Assembly: GCF_016808335.1 (NCBI RefSeq)
Contig: NC_053145.1
Location: forward strand, 28,469,120 to 28,533,119
Source: Panicum virgatum
Lineage: Eukaryota; Streptophyta; Magnoliopsida; Poales; Poaceae
Direction of reading: 5' to 3'
Length of the DNA: 64,000 nt
Part shown: positions 10,633 to 20,770 of the stretch, piece after piece
Layout: every line of letters starts with the position of its first letter
Position numbering within the stretch: position 1 is the stretch's first letter
Notes under the pieces: model-generated
What the model saw: the letters and a program-made list of their open reading frames with translations, nothing else
Database searches by the model: none
What the model was told of the DNA's origin: nothing
Made by a program: the position numbers and the translations under genes

Positions 10633-12245
10633 TTCCCCCTCGCCGCCGTAAACCCTAACCCTAACCCAACTGGAGTTTTCCTCGGCCGCTGCCGCTGAAT
10701 TAGGGAGAAGGGGGAAGAAATAGAGGAAGGGATGAGGAAGGACGACGAACGCCGCCCGCTGCCAGACTTCATCGCGGCGGTGACCCGTAAAATGACATCG
10801 ACGCTGCGGATCATCCTGCACGAAATCGACTCCCCTGCGTCGCCTCTCCACTGCTCCAAGCCTCAACGCCTCCAGGCCACCGGTGAGCCTGTGGACCTTC
10901 CCTCGCCATAGATGAGCATGAGCACCGAGGAGCCTGGCCCACCATGGCAAAAACATAGCAGCAGCCCTAGGATCCACTTCCCTTTTGTGTGCCCACCGGA
11001 GCCCTCGACGTCATAGTTGAGACCCACCGCCATCGTCGTCACTCGTTCCGAACGCCACCATGCCGAGCTTGCTCGTCATGGCCATGCCGCAACTCTGGGA
11101 TGCCAGAACCCAAGCGCGTGCATTACACATGCCCAGACACCACCTTGACTGGCCATTCATGGCCAAGGCCCAGAACGCCGCCCGTCGGCGAGCTTCCGCG
11201 AGGCCGCCGCCGCCGGACCATTCCACCACCGCCACGGCCAAGCCATGGCTCCGCCGTGCACTGGCCATGTGAGTACATGTTGGCCAGGGCCCAAGATCGG
11301 GCCCTTGCCCTACTTAGGCCCCTAACCTGGCCACCCTTTGCCTGAACGCGCCGCCGCAATTCGTCGCCGCCGCCGCGTTCGGTCGCCGCCATCGCCGCTG
11401 GGCACATGGCTAACCTCGTGCGCGGGTGCTTAGCACGCCACAGAGCCAAAGGCCAGGCCTTTGCCGGCCCAGGCACCCGGCTGTGCCTCGCCGCCATCTC
11501 GCCGCCAACGCGCCACCGCCGCATCGTGCCCCGGCCTGCACTCACGTGTACACACACAAGGAAGCCACACGTGATTCAGAAGCAGCTGCACGGGATCCCC
11601 GAGCCACTGACGGCCAGGACCCACACATCAGTGAGGAAAGACATCGACAAGTGGGACCAGCCCGTTGGAGAGAGAAGGGAAGGAGAAAAAGAAAAGGAGG
11701 AAGAAGAAGGTGGGCCGCGGTCCACAGGCCGCCGCCGGATCGGGCCAAGCCGCGTGCAGAGATGAAACGGGCCGGAGCCGAGCCAGCACGCCAAACCAAG
11801 GAGGACGCTGAGCCGAGCCAAGTGGGTCGCGAAGCCGGCCCAAGCGCGAATGAAGCCCTAAGAGCACAACACATTTTTTCCTTTTTCCTTTCCTTTTCTC
11901 TTTTTTCGGCACTAACATGCGGGCCCCACCGGTCAGCGACTGCCGTTGACCGGTCAATGCTGACGTCAGCAAGAGTCATGCTTATGTCAGCAAAGCCTTC
12001 GCCCCCGGATGATGTCATGCTGACGTCAGCATGCCACGTGGCACGCCCAGAGGTTGTCACGTGTCACTGACTTTCTTTTTCTTTTTTTCCAAAAATCATA
12101 ATAAATCTATTTTAGCTCCGATTTAATAGGTTTTTCTAAAAACATGACCTACACGATTTAATAGGTTTTGAGTGCCATTTGGATCTTATTTGAGAGTTTT
12201 GTGCATATTTGCACTTTGACCCCTATACTTATACGTATTTACAAA

Positions 12246-12345
12246 TAGGACCCGGCACCGAGGAGCTGACCGAGGACCAGGAGTACCAGGAGGCTTAGGA
12301 GTTCTACGAAGAACCAGCAGGTTCACGCCCATCTCTTCTCTGGAT
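12246..12345 (+). other. degenerate acidic/hydrophobic mini-ORF in solo LTR
   Basis: After an AAATAG acceptor-like site the frame reads PGTEELTEDQEYQEA, a stop, EFYEEPAGSRP and SLLWIPIVIA, then a stop. This is the same order as in the LTR at 4279 (acidic, Pro-containing linker, hydrophobic), but interrupted by a TAG. Function unknown. Confidence 0.35.
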
Positions 12346-12692
12346 ACCTATAGTCATCGCATGATTAGATATGCTACGCTTTACTTTCTGTTGAGTGATA
12401 AACTGCATGACCCCTTTCTCATACCTACCCTTGACCACCTACTCCGCCAGTATATGGTTAGGAGACTAAGAGTGTCTACAGATTTGTGATATAGTCTTGG
12501 TGTATGAGTTACTTATGAAGGAGACGGTGGATAGGGTGTTGTCACGGGAATGAGCAAGTTAAACTCGATTTCGGATCGAGGGCTGGGGGCATGTGTTGGG
12601 CATGCCCTATTGGTACCTATGGCGGGTACGAGAGTTCCCAGCACGGGGACGGATTCTCCAGGATCCAAGATAGAGTAGGAAGGAGACAATGG

Positions 12693-13205
12693 TGTTGATG
12701 CCTTTTACGGATCAACACTTGAATGCACTAGGTCGTGCGGCACGAGAAAGAGCTCAATGCAGCTCTTCCTGCGTGGAGCAGTTAGACCAGTCTAGTGGAC
12801 CGGTCAGACCGGTCGCCGGTGAGAATCGGCGACGGCTGACGAACGCTAACCCGAGAGGGACCCCGTCAGGGTAGGCGCATGTAGGGTTGTTCTAGGATCG
12901 GCAGGCCACCTAGAATGCCTTCAAACATCATAAAGATGAAGGTAAAACAGCAGATAAGGGTTGGAAAAGCTAGGGTTTGGAGAAAAGGTAAAAAGTAGTG
13001 TTTGTATTGATTTTGATCGATTGGATATCCTCAATCGGACGTGACCCTTTATATTTATTGGGTGGGGTGGACTTATCCTACAAGAAATCCCTATTACAGA
13101 TCTAGATCTATAAAAATCCTTATTTGACTCGGACTCCTAGACCGGTCGAACCTACCGGTCAGACCACTCGGTCAGACTGGTTGGTGCCAATTTTGGCTGT
13201 CAACA
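12693..13205 (-). repeat. 3' LTR of the gag-only element
   Basis: 513 bp, TGTTGATGCC...GGCTGTCAACA when read on the + strand. It contains clusters of the palindromic word GACCGGTC (12798-12820, 13138-13165). It is shorter than its partner by about 45 bp, mainly near the end that carries the GACCGGTC cluster. Confidence 0.85.
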
Positions 13206-13208
13206 TAT

Positions 13209-13219
13209 GCCCCCCTCCC
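13209..13219 (-). promoter_or_regulatory. polypurine tract of the gag-only element
   Basis: On the - strand GGGAGGGGGGC lies three bases from the LTR start; it fixes the element's orientation. Confidence 0.7.
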
Positions 13220-13789
13220 ATTTTTTGGGAAGCTTGCTTGCCAAAAAAACATTCTTCTGAGCCAAAATTGTCTAAGGGTGATGATTATCATTACACCGGC
13301 CATGATTTGTGCTAAGGGCGATAATTAATTACTGGCCATAACTTGCACTAATCAAGTTGATGTTGAAACAACTTGTTTGGGTCGCCACACCATCTTCATT
13401 GTTGTTGACATCTTTGGCATGACCTCCACTTTGTTCCTCCATTACCTCCTTCTTGCGTATACGTTGCAGTCTTCGCTTCTGAGTGTGCGTCAAGCCTGAA
13501 GGGCACCACCTCGGCTGTAAATATTTTGAATCTTGCCTTGCATCCTTCTCATCCGCCTTGCTGCAATCAACATCTTGTTGGACCAGATTATTGCTAGCAG
13601 CAATCGGTCTTCGTGGCAATGCATGATTTGGATATGCATCCTACTATAATCAATCGGTGTATAAAAGTAAGGATACCAGCAATACCATGGAGCAATCGGT
13701 CCACTAAATGAAGTATAAGTACCTTGACTCAATTGCTCTTGATGTTTCGATGATGATTATGTACCCTTGTCTTCGTTTGATCACCCCTT

Positions 13790-15966
13790 CTATCTTTGAG
13801 CACTCCCCTCCTTCTCATATTTGGCCAAGAGTTCCTTAAAACTCAGCCTTGTCTTGATTTTGGAGGAGTTCCCAAATTTACTGGGCGCACCGGTCAGACC
13901 GGTTCCATGACCGGCCAGACCAGTCGAACCGGTCAGACCGCCGCTGTGGCCCGTCAGACCGGTTGACTTGTTGTCGGCCTTCTTCTTCTTCTTTTGCCCC
14001 CCGAGTGTTTTTGCGCCTTGAGGGGTCTTCAATGTCAGCTACTTTCCAGGTCTTTCATCACCAATGACTACATTCTTCCCTTTGGTTGATTCGGCTTGAC
14101 TCGGCCGAATTAGCACTTTAGGATTATTCAATTCCAACATGTGCACCGGAAAAGGATTTTGATCAATCTGCATTGTAGAAATAACCAATCGTTCTTCATT
14201 AATGGCCGATTGAATTTGCCTACGCAATACATTACAATCATTGGTGGCATGTGAGAAAGTATTATGAAATTTGCAATATGCTCGCCGCTTCAACTCTTCA
14301 AGCGGCGGTAGAGTATGTGATATTTTGACGTATCCAATCCTATATAACTCATCAAATATCCTCTCGCACTTGGATACATCAAAAGTAAATTTTTCATCTT
14401 GCCGATTTTTGTGAATCGGCTTAAGTGCAGAACAAGTAAATGGTTTGGCTTGAGATGGCTAAACAAACTCAGCAGCATATACATCTTTAGATTCATCGTC
14501 TGAACAATCTAAATTGCAATCTAAAGTATGCACACTAGAACGATGATGTCTATGAGACTCTTGAGACTCTTTGCTTCGGCTTTCTATAGCCAAAGCTCTC
14601 TAATGCCATTGAGTAACAGTAAAGAAATCATAGCCCTCTAATCTTTCCGTGATATGAGAGCGCAAGCCATTAAAAGCCAAATCAGCAAGATCCTTTTCTG
14701 CGATATTCACACTGAAGCATTGGTTTTTTGTATCACGGAATCGTCTTATATAATCATTGATGGATTCATCACGTGACTGTCTAACCGATATCAAGTGAGA
14801 CAACTTAAGCTCATCATGCCCATAGAAAAAGTGCTCATGAAACTTCTGCTCTAATTGTTCCCATGAAGAAAACCAGGAAAAAGTGGTTCTAGTTAGAGAT
14901 AAAGAAAATAAACGCACTTTCAACTCGTTTATTGAACCAACTTCTCCTAATTGGGCAAGATACTGACTAATATGCTCAAAAGTACTCCTAGTATCTTCCC
15001 GACTGAATTTAACAAACTCAGGCAACCTAAAACCAGCAGGATAAGCAACCGAATCAAATGAAGTAGGATACGGTTTTTGGTATGTGCAGGTTTTGCTCCT
15101 AACAGCCACTCCAAAACTTTCTCTAAGCAAATTAGCCAAATCATTCTTATAATCAGTAAGCATTTTATCAAAATGTCTCGAAGAATTTGGCTGTGTGGAT
15201 GTAGATACCTCACGCTGGTTTGAAACAAACTAACCGAATGGACCGGTCGGTACGACCGGTCGGACCGGTGGGGGGGACCAGTCTGACCAGACTGGTAAAC
15301 TGGTCTGACCGGTCTCTGCCGGTTTTGCCAATGTTGCACATATCGGTCGAATATCTCGTCGGAGATAGGACCGATGTGTGGCACTGAGTTCTTGGGGAGT
15401 TCTGGTGGTGTGTATGAAACAATTTCATTTGTTCGGCTAATATTGGCCAAAACAAGAATATTCATAATGGGATCAGTGTACGTTGGTGTCACAGTTTGAC
15501 CACTGAAATAATTCATCGGCATCCCATATTGAGATTGACTCGTAGGAGATGCTACCGATGGTTGAGGAACATAAACTTAAGAAGTAGAAACAGATGGATG
15601 TTCATTGGTTGTTTCTGGTTTCTTACCAGCCGATTCTCTTTCCTTAGAGCTAAGCCAATTAACCCAATAAACATCGCACTCAGCTAGCAATTTCTGAATT
15701 TGTTCCATAGTAACACCAGAAGGTGGAGCACTCACAGCAGGTGTTACCTCAGTAGATGCATATGTGGAAGTACAAGCGAAGTCGATCTCCTTGATATTGG
15801 TGACTTTGCCGCATCGATCGACCTTGATGCTTGCAAGCGCCGCTAGTAGATTTTCTTCATCACGCTTCTTGTTGCGCTCGTCCAGCGCCAGACGGATATC
15901 CTCAAGGAGATGCCCGTACGTCGCAGGGATGATGTTGTCCGGGTCGATTTCGGTAGTAGAGACCAT
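13790..15966 (-). pseudogene. gag of the non-autonomous Ty3/gypsy element
   Basis: Broken gag reading frame. N-terminal part 15966-15577 (starts MVSTTEIDPDNIIPATYGHL). Capsid-like core 15163-14600, with FVKFSREDTRSTFEHISQ, FSWFSSWEQLEQKFHEHF and SVRQSRDESINDYIRRFRDTK, which is the Retrotrans_gag family pattern. Then a Cys/His segment near 14293-14230 (RAYCKFHNTFSHATNDCN) and a lysine-rich C-terminus (14032-13790). Several stops and frame changes separate the blocks, so no full protein can be made from this copy. Two stretches (about 15325-15240 and 13966-13889) are made of GACCGGTC-type repeats and would be translated as Gly/Leu/Thr-rich peptide. Movement would depend on enzymes from another element. 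Confidence 0.8.
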
Positions 15967-16012
15967 CTTCTTCGGGGTAGGTTAGATCAGTTTTGCTAAC
16001 CAAGATCTTTCT

Positions 16013-16030
16013 TCCCTAGCGGAGTCGCCA
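16013..16030 (-). promoter_or_regulatory. primer-binding site of the gag-only element
   Basis: The - strand reads TGGCGACTCCGCTAGGGA, seven bases inside the 5' LTR end, the usual location for tRNA priming of first-strand synthesis. The tRNA species was not determined. Confidence 0.65.
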
Positions 16031-16213
16031 AAAATTATGTTGATGCCTTTTACGGATCAACACACGAACGCACTAGGTCATGCGGCGCGAGAAAGAGCTC
16101 GATGCAACTCTTCCTCCGTTGAGCGGTCAGACCGGACTAGTGGACCGGTCAGACCGGTCGCCGGTGAGAATCGGCGACGGCCGACGAACGCTAACCCGGG
16201 AGGGAGCCCGTTG

Positions 16214-16247
16214 TTGACGGTCACTAACGACCCATTTTGACCGTCAA
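16214..16247. repeat. terminal hairpin in nested solo LTR
   Basis: TTGACGGTCA (16214-16223) and its reverse complement TGACCGTCAA (16238-16247) lie at the very start of the LTR. Confidence 0.75.
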
Positions 16248-16797
16248 CTATCGTGCAGAAGTCGAGCATCAGAAGGAATAAATGTTAGCATAGGATTATT
16301 ATTTGACGAATTCCACAAATGCTAGTCTGAGAATGAGTGCAGGTGAATTTGTGCCAAAACTGCAGGTAACGATCATATTATCCAAGGCATAAATTCTTGG
16401 GCCAAGCACAAGCAAGCCCAAAGGCCAAAAGGGCCCACTTGGCAGCCACACAAGAGAAGGAGACACAGCCCATGAGAATGACACATCATCAATCCGAGGT
16501 GAAACTTTCTCGACGAATCAGACGCATTCATGAGGATCTACGGGCCCACCAGAGCTACCAAACCGACTCAAGACAAGCCATGACCCACATACATAACATG
16601 AGGGCCCATCCAGTAGCCTTCAGACCAAGAACCGGGCCGAACGGGCTCAGCCCACGGTCGGCCGACCTCCAGGTCGCCCGACCTAGTGGCGACAGCCCAC
16701 GGGCCCCACCGCCTCTCAGACGACACGTGGCGAGGTGTAGTTGATCCCCAAAGGCGGTTTGGCTTGTTTCTCGGGCAAGAGGCTGGTGGCTCCCTCC

Positions 16798-16805
16798 TAT
16801 AAATA
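16798..16805 (+). promoter_or_regulatory. TATA box of nested solo LTR
   Basis: TATAAATA preceded by CTCCC and followed by AGGGG, typical of a U3/R boundary. Confidence 0.65.
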
Positions 16806-19175
16806 TAAGGGGAGGGGGCTCAAATGAAGACATCACTCACCACCAAGAGTAGAGCCTCTCTAGCTTGTGTTTAGTGTAGGAGTGAGGAGTAGAGGTACTC
16901 AAGAGGGGCGCCGGCAACGGCGCTCTTCTCCAAATTGTACATCTACGAGAGTGAGGGAGATAGTCGGGGGATGTGTCGGGCTTGTCGGCGCTCTTCTCCG
17001 CTTGTGCCTAGACGGATGCTTATTCAGTTGTAAGTGTTTGAGACTTTCTTTGTTTATTTAGAATTAGAGTTTAGATCACAAGTTATCATCTCTGCCTTAT
17101 ATTAGATGATGTATATGCTAGCGAGTAGCATTTGACTCTAGAGTGGGGCCCGGATAGAAAAGGATAACCCTAATCGCCTCTAGAGTTAGTAGGGAAAGGC
17201 GTAGACGTGGTGTGTAGGCTGGACTATACCACTCAGTTGTCTGATAGTCGCACGGTTTGTAGAGGTAGCTGGCAGGTGGTGACAGCCCTGTTCGAGCCTT
17301 TTATTAATCCTCCACGTTCGGATATCAGATAGAGCACATATTGGAGCTATCGGCTTGTATAAGCTGGTCGATACCTTTAGCTCGAAGTATAACGGCGACG
17401 TGATCTCTTCTTCCAAACATAGATTCTAGATCTTAGAAAGTCCTCTATTTCCTATCCTCCTACACCAGTGTGTGTGTCCTTGGACTGTCTGAACCCGTAG
17501 ATAGTGTACTCACGTTCCCTAGTGGATACGATACCCTGGAATACTCTTGGGTGAAAGCTACAGCGGTATCCTTGCGCTTGCGAATTTATTCGTGACGTTA
17601 CAAAATACCAACACCCGTTAGGGTAGGCGCACGTAGGGTTGTTCTTGGATCGGAAGGCCACCTAGAACGCCTTCAAACATCGTGAAGACGAAGGAAGAAC
17701 AGCATATAAGGGTTGGAAAAGCTAGAGTTTGGAGAAAAGGTAAAAAGTAGTGTTTGTATTGATTTTGTTCGATTGGATATCCTCAATCGGCCGTGACCCT
17801 TTATATTTATAGGGTGGGATGGACTTATCCCGCAAGGAATCCCTATTACAGATCTAGATCTATAAACATTCTTATTTGACTCGGACTCCTCCTAGACCGA
17901 TCAGACCGGTCGGTCCCTGCTGGACAGGCCACAGTGCCTCGACCGGTCAGACCGCTCGGTTAGACCTGTCAGACCGGTTGGTGCCAATATTGGCTGTCAA
18001 CAGGTGGGCCATACCTGTAATGGGTGCTAGTTGCAGACCGCGGTGGCGGGTACGCGTTGTGACGAAGATGCTCATTTCGGCAAGTAAGGACCGAGTTGGC
18101 TGGACCTGGTGATAGAACTTTGACTGCGTGCACACCACTTATCCTTTATGAGGAAGGATCCGGTCCGGACTAGCTACCCGCGGCGCCAAGCCTGCAGGAG
18201 GATAGAGATCAGTGCAGAGGGAGGGCCAGTGCTGGCGTGAAGGGGTGTTGTCCCTCGATAACCCCAATACAGCAGGGAGAGGCTTCACAGTCCCGGGACG
18301 ATCTCTCATGAGAGATCGTACCCAGACCTGGGAAAGCAGGATGGCGGCTGTAGCCGTTAGCTCCGTGATGTTAGACCGGTGTTTCGATATCTGGGAGGGT
18401 CATTCCCGATCGGCTACGATTCGAGTGGGTCCAGGTGTACAACCCCTGCAGGGTGTAAAACTATACGTATAGCCGCGTACTCGGATATGTACGACTCTCG
18501 ATACGGCTTCACTGACTAGAGTAGAGTGACTATATTTCTACCTTCCCCCTAGTCGAGTCTTCCTGTAGTTGTGCAGCTGAGGTACGAGGAGAGGGGGTTC
18601 TCGTAACGACTGAGTGAGTGAGCAAGATTCTGAAGAAGAATGGTCGGGAGTCCGGGATGCCGGAACAGCCCGAGGTGAGGAGAGTTGTGTTTTTACTGAA
18701 GTTATTCTTGCATAGGAAAACCCTGCCTTTCCTTGGCTTTTCTCTTTACCCTTGCATCCACAAAAGCTTGCATACGGATGGTGACGTGAACCTATCCCGC
18801 CCTTGGGGATAGTTTGGCAAGATGCAGAATCCGAGGAAGAGTTCGACACCAACGATGATGGTTGGTACGACTGAAGCTTGGGCTACACGCAAGTCTCCTT
18901 GTGGGAATTGGAGACTCGAAGATGATGGCCCAGGAGACTAGAACCGCTTCCGCTTTTCTGCATGATCTATGAATTCAGACCTACGGGCTTGTATCGAGAG
19001 AAAACTATGAAACTCTCTGGAATTATGTAATAATTAAACCCATGATTGCACTCTTTAAGAGGTACGACTTCGATGTTACGTGAAATGATGATTCTGTATG
19101 TTATAATGTTTGATCCAGGAACTATCACGTTGATAGAGGGAGTCGGGTTCGCTATACGAAAACCCGGTTGTTTCA

Positions 19176-19180
19176 GTCTG
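19176..19180. repeat. target-site duplication, right copy (GTCTG)
   Basis: Exact partner of 9817-9821, 9.3 kb away because of the nested insertion. Confidence 0.85.
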
Positions 19181-19518
19181 CTTCCGCTCCGGTGGCGGAG
19201 CACCGGGGCCGGCCGCTACGGCCGGCGCTAGTTCCCAAGGTGCCGCTTCATCCTCCGCCCCTATTCCCCAGGCGACAACATGGGGGACAGACGGCTGTAG
19301 TTACTCTCGACTCCTCGAACCCACCCTTGGCACCCTTGGCAGAGAGGCCCCTGGTCTAGCCTGGCTCCCTGGCTCCCTTGCCATCCTTGAATCACCGGCT
19401 CGTGGACCATACTGCATGCTGCTCTGGGCCCACGACCCGTTGACCTTGTAGTTCTAAATAGTTTATGAAATTTTATCTTATATTTTAGACTAGATTCACG
19501 GAATTGATTGTGACTCAC
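19181..19518. other. unassigned sequence between solo LTR and the last visible exon
   Basis: GC-rich up to about 19440, then AT-rich intron-like sequence following the splice donor at 19518. No supported gene. The final exon of the fatty-acid-binding-like gene was expected on this side and is not seen. Confidence 0.3.
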
Positions 19519-19733
19519 CAGCATTCTTGAGGGTTCAAGCCAGGTTAAATATATGCTCGTGCCCTGTTTGAGATTGCGCCCAAGAAATGTATTCTGGAAC
19601 GTTGACAGGGAAGATTCTTCCTCAGCGTTTGGTTTTTTTATTTGGGGAGCAATGACATCATTCAAAGCATTCACAAAGGTCTTGCCATCAACATCTCTAA
19701 CAAGAATAATACTCAACGATTTCACAACCGGTG
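19519..19733 (-). CDS. chalcone-isomerase-fold fatty-acid-binding-like protein, exon encoding the core
   Basis: 215-nt exon with acceptor TGTGCAG|CACCGG and donor ATGCTG|GTGAGT. It reads in phase from the preceding exon (AAA G|CA) and encodes KSLSIILVRDVDGKTF, NALNDVIAPQIKK, STFQNTFLGRNLK and YLTWLEPSRML. I recognise this as the plant FAP/chalcone-isomerase-like family (closest in memory to Arabidopsis FAP3), plastid proteins that bind fatty acids. It ends in phase 0. Family members continue for roughly 60 further residues, but no such exon is visible in the remaining 19.5 kb, so it lies outside the window or has been lost. Confidence 0.8.
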
Positions 19734-19823
19734 CTGCACACAAAAATACTAACATTAGTACATATAACATTAGTACATATCACACTTTCTTAAATCATTT
19801 TGGCATTGCTAGTTGTATCTTAC

Positions 19824-19967
19824 CTTTAAAAATGGAGTATAAAACAGAGTCAGAATCAAAGCTCTCGATACCAATCTTTTGTTTCCATTGCTCAGTGTCA
19901 ATGCCAAGTGAGTAATCCACATAGAATGCGGCAGCATATACTTTGACAAAGAACTTATCTCTGTAAC
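19824..19967 (-). CDS. fatty-acid-binding-like protein, middle exon
   Basis: 144-nt exon with acceptor CTTCTAG|GTTACAG and donor TTTAAAG|GTAAGA. It completes the Gly codon split across the 5.5-kb intron (ACA G|GT TAC). It encodes YRDKFFVKVYAAAFYVD, DTEQWKQKIGIESF and LYSIFK, the chalcone-isomerase-fold segment that follows the KFPRE strand in FAP proteins. Splice phases with both neighbours fit without frameshift. Confidence 0.82.
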
Positions 19968-20113
19968 CTAGAAGTGACTAAAAATCAAATTCCAAACTGT
20001 AAACAATATAATACATGCATACATTAAATCTACACTAAACAGATATATAGTGCAGTGTAGCAATGATATTGGGAACAGAACCAATAACTTTAAGTTGCCA
20101 CAAGAAGGTAATG

Positions 20114-20132
20114 CCCCCCCCCCCCCCCCCCC
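20114..20132. repeat. poly-C tract (19 nt)
   Basis: Uninterrupted run of C within the intron between 19967 and 25485. G-rich on the coding strand of the host gene. Confidence 0.9.
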
Positions 20133-20371
20133 AAATAACATATATTTAACCTGGCTTCTGACCTCTTTGTTTGCTGCTTAACAATATCAGATTGTTGAGT
20201 GTCCTTTTAGGAAGAGCCAGTCTAGCCTACCAAACAAGCATAGATAGAACCTGGCTGAGGTTTAATTGTGTAAGTAATCAAACTAAACTAATCAAATTAG
20301 TTCCAGAAGGCTCCAACTTTTCTATGAAAATGGAAGTTTTATTAATTTCATAAAAAGTTATATCGAGGCTT

Positions 20372-20543
20372 ACTTGAAAGCTTCCCGACCTCTGCCTGCC
20401 AGACACATCATTACAAAAGAGTAAAAAGGAACAAGCATTGTAATGACTATCAATCCATACACTAGACCGCCAACTATGTGACTGGGTAAAACATTCCTTA
20501 ACCATTTGCACCAAGCACTGAGCATACTAGTACCTGGCTCCTG
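20372..20543 (-). CDS. candidate exon encoding a transmembrane segment, gene unknown
   Basis: Open stretch on the - strand between an acceptor-like CCAACAG|GAGCC, preceded by a T-rich tract, and a donor-like GTAAGC at the other end. It encodes SAWCKWLRNVLPSHIVGG followed by the hydrophobic LVYGLIVITMLVPFYSFVM and a basic tail. I do not recognise the protein. It lies inside the long intron of the fatty-acid-binding-like gene and on the same strand; it could be a cassette exon, a captured gene fragment or chance. Confidence 0.35.
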
Positions 20544-20750
20544 TTGGAGCATTGATAATAGTTTTTTTCTATTTTAAAAATAGTACCATAGTTTCCTCTC
20601 CTACTGGCCTTTATTGAAGGCAAATAGTGGATACATAGGTTCGTCCAAGTGTCCCTGGACATCGCCTTGAAATTCTTCTGATTGAATTCTTTTATTACAA
20701 TAGATAAGTCTATGGCTCCATGGCACAGTAACTGTTCAGATTCACCCTCA

Positions 20751-20770
20751 CATCACCTAAAATGGCCAAC
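20751..20770. repeat. 20-bp target-site duplication of RTE LINE, left copy
   Basis: CATCACCTAAAATGGCCAAC, repeated exactly at 21474-21493. It abuts the (CAA)n tail, which is (TTG)n on the element strand. Confidence 0.9.

Larger units (their letters stand above)
16212..17613 (+). mobile_element. solo LTR nested in the LTR of the gag-only element
   Basis: 1402 bp, begins TGTTGACGG and ends AATACCAACA, flanked by CCCGT on both sides (16207-16211 and 17614-17618). The uninterrupted LTR at 12693 shows the empty site (CCCGTCAGGG). It contains a TATA box (16798-16805) and no internal coding region. This is the third nesting level: solo LTR within LTR of the gag-only element within solo LTR. Strand is set by the TATA box. 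Confidence 0.9.
12693..18002 (-). mobile_element. non-autonomous Ty3/gypsy element (gag only), nested in solo LTR
   Basis: LTRs at 12693-13205 and 16038-18002 (the latter split by a further insertion) share the start TGTTGATGCC and the end GGCTGTCAACA. The internal region encodes gag fragments on the - strand and no protease, RT or integrase. A primer-binding-type sequence (- strand TGGCGACTCCGCTAGGGA, 16013-16030) follows the high-coordinate LTR. A polypurine tract (- strand, 13209-13219) precedes the low-coordinate one. Flanks AATGG (12688-12692) and GGTGG (18003-18007) match at three of five bases, a decayed target-site duplication. Confidence 0.85.
16038..18002 (-). repeat. 5' LTR of the gag-only element, split by a nested solo LTR
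   Basis: Matches 12693-13205 over 16038-16211 and 17619-18002. The gap is exactly the solo LTR at 16212-17613 plus its target-site duplication. It retains extra GACCGGTC-type repeats (17894-17980) missing from the other LTR. Confidence 0.85.
9822..19175 (+). mobile_element. solo LTR, Tekay-like, with a nested element inside
   Basis: Starts TGCAACACCCC and ends GGTTGTTTCA; GTCTG is present immediately outside both ends (9817-9821 and 19176-19180). Without the insertion at 12693-18002 it is about 4.0 kb. It resembles the LTR at 2374 in layout: palindrome, CCCAAACCC/CCCTAACCC run, GC-rich leader, acidic segment, then the block AACCYCTGCAGRGTGTAAAACT. No internal domain, primer-binding site or polypurine tract belongs to it, so it most likely formed by LTR-LTR recombination. 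Strand is set by similarity to the LTR at 2374. Confidence 0.85.

Noticed and set aside
10650..10667. CCCTAACCCTAACCC telomere-like run
   Set aside because: Only about two units, within an LTR leader where similar CCCAAACCC runs occur. Not a telomere or interstitial telomeric array.
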